Below, in pieces: positions 1-4,588 of a stretch of 7,664 bases of DNA. The stretch is taken from positions 1 to 7,664 of the forward strand of contig PUOQ01000056.1 of NCBI GenBank assembly GCA_003552785.1, given 5' to 3'. Source of the stretch: Dehalococcoidia bacterium (lineage in GTDB: Bacteria > Chloroflexota > Dehalococcoidia > Dehalococcoidales > CSSed11-197). The number at the start of each line of letters is the position of its first letter. Within the stretch, counting starts at the first letter, position 1. The notes beneath the pieces are model-generated. The model was not told the origin of the DNA, ran no database searches, and saw only the letters and a program-made list of their open reading frames with translations. The translations under genes and the position numbers were made by a program.

Positions 1-639
1 AAGCCTTTCAGCTTCTTCAATATAATGTGTAGTTAGAAAAACGGTAGTTCCTTGCAGGTGCAAATTGGTGATCATCTGTCTTACTTGTCGTGCGCTAGCT
101 ACATCAATACCGGTGGTAGGCTCGTCAAGAAAAAGAATCTGGGGGCGGTGAATTATTCCTGCGGCGAAAGTAAGTTTACGTTTCATTCCCTTTGAGTAGT
201 TGGCGAATTTCCGGTTAGCAGCATCCTGTAAGCCGAATTTATTAAGAAGTTCAATTGCTCGAGCGCGCCGGTCTGATTTCCTGATGCCGTATAGTGCTGC
301 GCAGAACCTTAAATTGTCAAAACCAGTTAGCTCCGGATAAAGATTGCTCTCGTCTGGCACAATGCCGATAAGGTGCTGGGCCGCCTTTGGGTTATTTGAG
401 CAGTTAATACCATTGATGTTAATAATGCCTTTATCCGGCCTTGCCAAGCCGGTTAACATATTGATAGTGGTAGTTTTTCCAGCTCCGTTTGGACCAAGAA
501 AGCCAAATAGCTCTCCTTTTGCTACATGGAAGTCGATTGTGTTTACGGCAATAACGTCACCAAAGCTCTTTACTAGGTTGCTCACCTTTATAATGCTTTT
601 ATTGCCTTTATCCGGGTTTATTTGGCTTTTTGCTTGCAC
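1..639 (-). CDS. ABC-2-type transporter ATP-binding protein (C-terminal end outside window)
   Basis: This is the cytoplasmic nucleotide-binding subunit of an ABC exporter of the DrrA/NatA type; it would energise a membrane permease that should be encoded just beyond the left edge. From a GTG start the 213 visible residues contain Walker A GPNGAGKTT (49-57), a modified ABC signature YSKGMKRK (148-155), Walker B ILFLDEP (168-174), a D-loop TTGID and the H-loop His205. The Q-loop region reads IGIVPDESNLYPELTG, with Asp where glutamine is usual. There is no ATG in frame. GTG at 637-639 is chosen because the only other canonical start, GTG at 583-585, would remove part of the first beta strand (IIKVSNL). 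The Shine-Dalgarno is weak (AAAG, about 11 nt upstream), so the start is uncertain. An in-frame TAA lies inside the upstream palindrome, so the gene cannot begin much earlier. The substrate cannot be told from the ATPase alone. Confidence 0.9.
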   Translation of the reverse strand, partial: MQAKSQINPDKGNKSIIKVSNLVKSFGDVIAVNTIDFHVAKGELFGFLGPNGAGKTTTINMLTGLARPDKGIININGINCSNNPKAAQHLIGIVPDESNLYPELTGFDNLRFCAALYGIRKSDRRARAIELLNKFGLQDAANRKFANYSKGMKRKLTFAAGIIHRPQILFLDEPTTGIDVASARQVRQMITNLHLQGTTVFLTTHYIEEAERL

Positions 640-654
640 TCGTACAATTACTTT

Positions 655-678
655 AACAAGTAAGTCGACTTACTTGTT
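655..678. promoter_or_regulatory. Perfect 24-bp palindrome, probable TetR-family operator
   Basis: Each half reads AACAAGTAAGTC from its 5' end, giving a perfect 12+12 bp inverted repeat with no spacer. It lies 16 nt upstream of the GTG start of the ABC ATPase and well clear of the yedF terminator. AAGTAAGT/ACTTACTT half-sites are typical of operators bound by dimeric TetR/AcrR-family repressors, which often control drug-efflux ABC genes. That assignment is inference from the motif and position; no regulator gene is visible in the window. A hairpin in the transcript is possible, but the lack of a spacer and of a following U-run argues against a terminator. Confidence 0.6.
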
Positions 679-738
679 AGTATTTACCCCCTGCAATTAG
701 TTTATGAGCCAACCGATTATTCAAATCTATGAATTTTT

Positions 739-784
739 AACAACAAGGAGTTTGTCTTTGGTGACTGACAAACTCCTTGTTGTT
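739..784 (-). terminator. Strong hairpin terminator after yedF, possibly bidirectional
   Basis: Two perfectly complementary 18-nt arms (739-756 and 767-784) flank a 10-nt loop (757-766). The hairpin begins 22 nt past the yedF stop codon. The core is AAGGAGTTTGTC pairing with GACAAACTCCTT, and the outer part is GTTGTT pairing with AACAAC. On either strand the descending arm ends in CTTGTTGTT, which can serve as an imperfect U-rich tract. The plus strand has the longer one (GTTGTTTT); on the minus strand the arm is followed by AAAAA, so the terminator is not textbook. Position between two separate transcription units supports the call. Confidence 0.7.
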
Positions 785-806
785 TTAAGAAGGAGGAACA
801 ATCTGG

Positions 807-1385
807 CTATATCCTTATTATTCTGTCGGTATCAAGCAAAGAATCAACTACCTCAAGCATGTTGCCCGCGTATCCGACACTCAACAATTCAGTAATCTCA
901 TAGTAAGCAAGACAGGTGCCACAAGACACAATATTTACACCGGCATCCTCGAGCAGTTGCAATACATCAAGCATTTCTGACTCCTTGCAGGCCAGTTTAA
1001 CCGCGCTGTTTAAAAAAAGAATTTTTTCCGGTTTAGAATCCTTTTGCCAAAGTGTGTTTAAAAAGGATTTTAGCAGGATCCGGCCAAGCTTATCATCACC
1101 ACTGCCAAGCGTATCGGACGCAATTAGAACAATATATCCATTAGCTCCACCGGAAGAGGGAGAACATTCTTTCTCCTTGATTACGGTCAAAATGTAATCT
1201 CCTTTGCGCTCTTGTGTTTCCACACGGCACCCCCGGCTTGAAACAAACCGCTTAACATTTTGAAGCGCATTCTGGTTATCGACGATGACTTTTATCTGGT
1301 CGCCTTCAGTTTCCTCCAGCGCTTTTTTGGTAGAAATTACCGGTTGGGGGCAGCTCATGCCGCGGCAGTCTATTTCTATTGTCAT
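807..1385 (-). CDS. yedF: YedF-like selenium/sulfur metabolism protein (TusA domain plus DsrE-like domain)
   Basis: This 192-residue cytosolic protein has two parts. Residues 1-72 are a TusA/SirA-like domain with the motif SCPQPV, whose Cys12 is the expected persulfide or selenosulfide carrier. Residues about 82-192 form a DsrE-like domain with a conserved CGTCLAYY segment (Cys155 and Cys158). This arrangement and length match the YedF proteins that co-occur with selenium-using genomes. The probable role is to accept and pass on a reduced sulfur or selenium atom; the exact reaction is not established. The ATG at 1383-1385 is preceded by AAAGGT (1392-1397), which overlaps the TAA of the tusA-like gene, so the two are probably translationally coupled. 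It is the last gene of the yedE-tusA-yedF unit and is followed by a hairpin terminator. Family assignment is firm; selenium rather than sulfur specificity is inference from context. Confidence 0.9.
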   Translation of the reverse strand: MTIEIDCRGMSCPQPVISTKKALEETEGDQIKVIVDNQNALQNVKRFVSSRGCRVETQERKGDYILTVIKEKECSPSSGGANGYIVLIASDTLGSGDDKLGRILLKSFLNTLWQKDSKPEKILFLNSAVKLACKESEMLDVLQLLEDAGVNIVSCGTCLAYYEITELLSVGYAGNMLEVVDSLLDTDRIIRI

Positions 1386-1395
1386 AAGTATACCT

Positions 1396-1614
1396 TTACT
1401 TGCCCGGTGTCATTAAAATCGTATAATCTTCACCCTCTTCGCCAGTTTTTATACTGTAACCGGAATTTTTTGCCAGCCTGGAAACGTTTTCCACGGCAGT
1501 TTTATTGTCCAAAATAACCTTTAATTCTTTGCCGGGATTTTTCTGTATTGCATCTTTAGCCCTGACAACAGGTATAGGGCATGAAAGGCCTCTTACATCT
1601 ACTTCAACCGCCAT
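1396..1614 (-). CDS. TusA/SirA-family sulfurtransferase (single domain)
   Basis: This is a 72-residue protein of the usual TusA length (about 70-80 residues). The N-terminal signature VDVRGLSCPIPVVRAK contains the CPxP motif with Cys12, the residue that carries a persulfide in TusA proteins. A later DNKTAVENVSRLAKNSG stretch is typical of the family's second beta-alpha unit. It is a small cytosolic carrier that would pass sulfur (or selenium) between a donor and YedF or a downstream enzyme. It lies between the YedE-type transporter and YedF in the same direction. A Shine-Dalgarno AAAGGAGAT (1621-1629) precedes the ATG. The gap to yedF is only 10 nt, while about 98 nt separate it from yedE. 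Its TusA domain is paralogous to the first 70 residues of the neighbouring YedF. Confidence 0.92.
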   Translation of the reverse strand: MAVEVDVRGLSCPIPVVRAKDAIQKNPGKELKVILDNKTAVENVSRLAKNSGYSIKTGEEGEDYTILMTPGK

Positions 1615-1712
1615 AAGTACATCTCCTTTAAATGGAGCAGAAATCCAACTTGCCCCATTTGTCTAAGTATTTTACACATATAATATTAAAAATAATGTCT
1701 AGCAGTAAACCT

Positions 1713-2780
1713 TTATGCTTTGCGCATTGTAAAACCAATTATCAAACAAAAAGCCCATCCGGCAAGAACCGCTGCAATGCTCCACTCACTGACGCCACCA
1801 GGTGTAGCAGCAATTATGAAGTTGTGGGCTATAGCAGCGCCTGCCAGGTACCCCAGTACCGTTACAGCAGCGTCGGTGTCACCTTCACCTGAAAGGATCA
1901 GGTTTCTCAATGGGCAGCCACCGATTTGTATGGCAGCAATGCCAACCAAACCCATACCCAGGAAGTTCCACAGGTGGTCGGTATGAGCAACGGGCTGGTC
2001 AGCAAAGCCCCAGCTGTAAAAGCCATCAGCTGCGAAATTACCTGCAATATAGTTGGTAACAAGGGCTGCAACCAGGAAAGCGATTACTCCGCTTAAAAGG
2101 TAGAAGTCACGAACCATGAAAACATCACGCCAGGCACCTACAGAGCAAAAACGGGTACGTTGACCCATAACGCCGACAAAAAGCCCGATACCAAGCGCCG
2201 CGAATAACGGCATTGCCAGGGATCCCGGGCCAGATTCACTGAAGAAAATAAATGCCGGCGCAGCCAAGGCCAGCACCAGCAATACAACCATCATACCCGG
2301 CATTATTGCGCCCGCAGTATGACTCATGGGCCGGGCTCTACCGAGGTTAAAGCCCCTCTTTAAGAAGACAATACCTATAAGTACTCCGAATATCAAACCC
2401 GCCAGCGCGGTTATTGCGTTAAGGTCTCCGCCTGCAAGCCTGAGAACCATTCTGATGGGGCAACCCAGGAATACGAGCGCGCCTACCATAACACATATTC
2501 CGAGGACGAAGCGGATAATGGGTGAAGAGCCGCCCCTGGGTCTCCACTCCTTGAATGCAAATGCCATAACAACAGCACCCAGTGTAAAGCCTATCACTTC
2601 GGGGCGTATATATTGAACAACATCGGCCCGGTGCAGGCCAACCGCTCCGGAAATATCACGCAGAAAGCAGGCTACGCATATGCCCATGTTTGCCGGATTG
2701 CCCCAATTTACGGCAAGGGCACCGAGGATGCCAAAAACCGCTCCACCCAGGATGATCCACCATTTTGGAGAAATCTTCAT
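1713..2780 (-). CDS. yedE: YeeE/YedE-family membrane transporter, putative selenium/sulfur importer
   Basis: This is a 355-residue polytopic inner-membrane protein with roughly nine or ten hydrophobic segments and the duplicated architecture of the YeeE/YedE (sulfur transport) family. Conserved cysteine motifs are GICVACFLRD (Cys35, Cys38), GCPIRM (Cys107), RTRFCSVGAWRD (Cys212) and GGCPLRN (Cys289). In the family member TsuA, cysteines lining the channel relay thiosulfate by transient thiol contacts, so these are the likely substrate-path residues here. The length and the N-terminal GICVACFLRDISGA segment fit the branch annotated as YedE-type putative selenium transporters, and the downstream tusA-like and yedF genes support that. 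Whether it carries selenium, thiosulfate or another species cannot be decided from sequence. The ATG at 2778-2780 has an excellent Shine-Dalgarno, AAAGGAGGT (2786-2794), 5 nt upstream. It is the first gene of its unit. Confidence 0.9.
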   Translation of the reverse strand: MKISPKWWIILGGAVFGILGALAVNWGNPANMGICVACFLRDISGAVGLHRADVVQYIRPEVIGFTLGAVVMAFAFKEWRPRGGSSPIIRFVLGICVMVGALVFLGCPIRMVLRLAGGDLNAITALAGLIFGVLIGIVFLKRGFNLGRARPMSHTAGAIMPGMMVVLLVLALAAPAFIFFSESGPGSLAMPLFAALGIGLFVGVMGQRTRFCSVGAWRDVFMVRDFYLLSGVIAFLVAALVTNYIAGNFAADGFYSWGFADQPVAHTDHLWNFLGMGLVGIAAIQIGGCPLRNLILSGEGDTDAAVTVLGYLAGAAIAHNFIIAATPGGVSEWSIAAVLAGWAFCLIIGFTMRKA

Positions 2781-2851
2781 CTAATACCTCCTTTAAATAT
2801 ATAGTTTTCTACTGTCGCCGATTAGAACATTTTCCTGTGTGTTTTCTGTAT

Positions 2852-2861
2852 TCACCTCCTT
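2852..2861 (-). promoter_or_regulatory. Orphan perfect Shine-Dalgarno in the yedE leader
   Basis: Read on the minus strand this is AAGGAGGTGA, a 10-nt exact complement of the 16S rRNA 3' tail. No ATG, GTG or TTG occurs at a usable distance after it; the only GTG is inside it. The frame from that GTG runs 20 codons and ends with a TAA at 2793-2795 that merges with the Shine-Dalgarno of yedE. It may be the remnant of a lost small gene, a leader peptide read in an unusual way, or chance. I do not call the 20-codon frame a gene. Confidence 0.4.
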
Positions 2862-2882
2862 GTTTTTAAAAAATGGCACCTA

Positions 2883-2911
2883 ATAGTAACATAAATAATA
2901 TCTAAATACAA
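2883..2911 (-). promoter_or_regulatory. Candidate sigma-A promoter for yedE-tusA-yedF
   Basis: On the minus strand TTGTAT (-35-like) and TACTAT (-10-like) are separated by 17 nt, about 100 nt upstream of the yedE start. Match to consensus is modest (3 of 6 and 4 of 6). The surroundings are so AT-rich that other spacings are possible, so this is only the best candidate in a region where a promoter is expected. Confidence 0.25.
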
Positions 2912-3013
2912 TATAAATAAAACTAATATATTTAAAAAATTGGGGGTTCATACTTTAAAAAATATGCGGCGTTTCAATATTCAAAGGTTGTTGGGGAGAT
3001 GAATCCGGATTAG

Positions 3014-3035
3014 GATTAAAATGGGTGTTTTAATC
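3014..3035. repeat. Short AT-rich inverted repeat downstream of the LOG gene
   Basis: GATTAAAA and TTTTAATC form an 8-bp perfect stem around the 6-nt loop TGGGTG. It lies 78 nt past the end of the LOG-family gene. The stem is almost all A-T and no U-run follows on the minus strand, so it is a poor intrinsic terminator; an operator or a chance repeat are equally possible. Confidence 0.35.
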
Positions 3036-3112
3036 AGGCAAAAAAGTAACTTTGGTAAAGATTTAGCGGCCGGTTGAATTTAGTTTTGTTCGTAGAGGGT
3101 AAAACTATTGTG

Positions 3113-3808
3113 TTATATAGCCTCACGCCCGCCCAGGGCATGCTTTTGGGCCCATTCGCCTACTGCGTTTACCACCTCATCCGGCGTGTCGCAGAGCCTG
3201 AGCAGGTTCAAGTCTTTTTGGGATATGTAACCCTGTGAAAGGACTGGATCCTTTAGCCAGTTTAATAAACCCTGCCAGTAAGAGGAATCAAACAAAATTA
3301 TGGGGAATGGGCGAATAGTAAGGGTTTGCATTAGCGTGAGCACTTCTGTAAGTTCATCCAGAGTACCCAGGCCTCCAGGTGTAATTACAAAAGCGGTGGC
3401 GTATTTAACCAGCATTACTTTTCTTACAAAGAAATGTTTAAACACCAGGGTGATATTGGTGTACTGGTTTGGTGATTGCTCTTCAGGTAGTCTGATGCTT
3501 AAGCCAACAGATTTGGTTTCTGCTCTCATGGCGCCCTTGTTGGCGGCCTCCATCAGCCCCGGCCCGCCACCGGTTATTATGGAATATCCAAGGGAGCCGA
3601 GTTTAAAACCGATTTCTTCGACTTGATGGTACAGTTTGTTATCCGGCAGAGTTCGGGCAGAGCCGTATATTGTGACAGCAGGTTCGACGTCTGAGAGGGA
3701 GTCAAAGCCTTCGACAAATTCGCCCATTATCCTGAACAGGCGCCATGACTCTTCCTTTATAAGGTCGTTAATTTCATACTTGTCTTCAGGGGCACGTTTT
3801 TTTACCAT
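3113..3808 (-). CDS. LOG-family nucleoside 5'-monophosphate phosphoribohydrolase
   Basis: This 231-residue cytosolic protein has a Rossmann-like LOG fold, a family long mis-annotated as 'lysine decarboxylase'. Diagnostic motifs are TIYGSAR (46-52), GGGPGLMEAANKGA (80-93), the FFVRK segment with Arg129, and PGGLGTLDELTE (144-155) with the catalytic-type Glu152. Family members hydrolyse the N-glycosidic bond of nucleoside 5'-monophosphates, releasing base and ribose 5-phosphate; in some organisms the substrate is a cytokinin ribotide. About 40 extra N-terminal residues precede the core, making it longer than minimal LOGs of about 190 residues. The ATG follows AGGAGAT (3811-3817), and only 12 nt separate it from purQ, so it looks like the last gene of the purL-purQ unit. 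Placement with purine synthesis suggests a purine nucleotide substrate, which is inference. Confidence 0.9.
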   Translation of the reverse strand: MVKKRAPEDKYEINDLIKEESWRLFRIMGEFVEGFDSLSDVEPAVTIYGSARTLPDNKLYHQVEEIGFKLGSLGYSIITGGGPGLMEAANKGAMRAETKSVGLSIRLPEEQSPNQYTNITLVFKHFFVRKVMLVKYATAFVITPGGLGTLDELTEVLTLMQTLTIRPFPIILFDSSYWQGLLNWLKDPVLSQGYISQKDLNLLRLCDTPDEVVNAVGEWAQKHALGGREAI

Positions 3809-3820
3809 TTATCTCCTGTA

Positions 3821-4588
3821 TTAAAGCCTTTTTACCCATTCAACGGCATTGGTAAACACTTTGAAGCCATCTCCAGGGTGGCTGGCTTCACCCCTGGTCC
3901 AGCGTGGGTGCTGGTTCTGGCGTATATGGCGTTCTGGATGAGGCATCATACCAAAAACGCGACCGGTTTCATCGCTTATTCCGGCTATGTCGTTTAAAGA
4001 GCCTGACGGGTTGTCCGGGAATGCCGCCGGCCTTGTACCGGCTTCGGTGCAATAGTAAAGAGCTGCGTTGAGGCTGTTTAATTTATTTTCATCCGCTACC
4101 AGCTTGCCTTCACTGTTGGCCACAGGCAGGTAAAGCCTTTCTATACCTTGTGTAAACACGCAATTGGAACTGGGGTTGACTGCCAGATGAACCCAGCGGC
4201 ATTCAAACCGGCCCGAGTCATTTCCGGTTAATGAGACCCTTTGCTTTTTACCCGGAAGGATGCCCGCATTTGTCATTACCTGGAACCCGTTGCATATGCC
4301 CAGAATCAGTCCTCCGGAGGAAATAAACCGGTCGATATCGTCTTTTAGTTTGAGGCGGATTTCATTGCCCATAATCCTGCCGCCGGTAATATCGTCTCCA
4401 TAAGTAAACCCGCCCGGAAGAACCAGTATCTGGTAATTGCTCATTTTAAGGCTTTTTTCTACAAGCTGGCTAATGTGAATCCGGCTGATTTCGGCACCCG
4501 CTTCTTCAAAAGCAAAAGCAGTTTCATAATCGCAGTTGGTGCCCGGTGCACGTATGATAAGTACTTCAGGTTTAAATGTTTTTACCAT
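3821..4588 (-). CDS. purQ: Phosphoribosylformylglycinamidine synthase, glutaminase subunit PurQ
   Basis: This is a class I (triad) glutamine amidotransferase of 255 residues that supplies ammonia to PurL for converting FGAR to FGAM in purine biosynthesis. The N-terminus has APGTNCDYETAFAFEEAG (14-31), and the oxyanion-strand region is PGGFTYGDD (58-66). The nucleophile is Cys99 in GICNGFQ, and the catalytic His217/Glu219 pair is in MMPHPERH. All triad residues are present. It is longer than the roughly 225-residue PurQ of Bacillus. It resembles the larger PurQ type, with extra sequence around the SGRFECRWVHL segment and near the C-terminal RQNQHPRWTRGEA stretch. The ATG overlaps the purL stop by 7 nt (ATGGTAA) and has an AGGAG (4597-4601) inside the purL end, so it is translationally coupled to its partner subunit. 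Confidence 0.96.
   Translation of the reverse strand: MVKTFKPEVLIIRAPGTNCDYETAFAFEEAGAEISRIHISQLVEKSLKMSNYQILVLPGGFTYGDDITGGRIMGNEIRLKLKDDIDRFISSGGLILGICNGFQVMTNAGILPGKKQRVSLTGNDSGRFECRWVHLAVNPSSNCVFTQGIERLYLPVANSEGKLVADENKLNSLNAALYYCTEAGTRPAAFPDNPSGSLNDIAGISDETGRVFGMMPHPERHIRQNQHPRWTRGEASHPGDGFKVFTNAVEWVKRL

Larger units (their letters stand above)
2781..3112. other. AT-rich intergenic region: end of the purine operon and leader/promoter of yedE
   Basis: This 332-bp stretch contains no gene I can support. Its right part (about 3000-3112) follows the LOG gene and holds only a weak AT-rich hairpin (3014-3035) and a 10-bp palindrome AATCCGGATT (3002-3011); I see no convincing intrinsic terminator. 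The left part (about 2781-2965) is very AT-rich, as expected for a promoter reading leftward into yedE. It contains three copies of TTTAAAAAAT (2865-2874, 2931-2940, 2954-2963), a candidate sigma-A promoter (2883-2911) and an orphan Shine-Dalgarno (2852-2861). I do not recognise a known riboswitch or T-box here. Confidence 0.6.

Noticed and set aside
344..700. 118-codon plus-strand frame opposite the ABC ATPase
   Set aside because: The opposite strand encodes Walker A, signature and Walker B motifs; this frame is their antisense shadow despite looking hydrophobic.
786..796. AAGAAGGAGGAA Shine-Dalgarno-like sequence on the plus strand after the hairpin
   Set aside because: No start codon with an extended frame follows; the sequence lies between yedF and its terminator and is most likely chance.
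704..895. 63-codon plus-strand frame over the terminator and yedF end
   Set aside because: It reads through the terminator hairpin and antisense to yedF, with no Shine-Dalgarno and no family resemblance.
2793..2855. 20-codon leader peptide from the GTG inside the orphan Shine-Dalgarno
   Set aside because: A start codon inside the Shine-Dalgarno cannot use it, and an upstream GTG in the same frame has no ribosome binding site. Kept as a finding, not called as a gene.
3045..3110. Intrinsic terminator for the LOG gene
   Set aside because: On the minus strand only a 4-bp stem (CTTT/AAAG) precedes a short T-run; too weak to call.
2781..3112. Riboswitch or T-box in the yedE leader
   Set aside because: I found no conserved T-box, SAM, purine-type or other recognisable core in either orientation.
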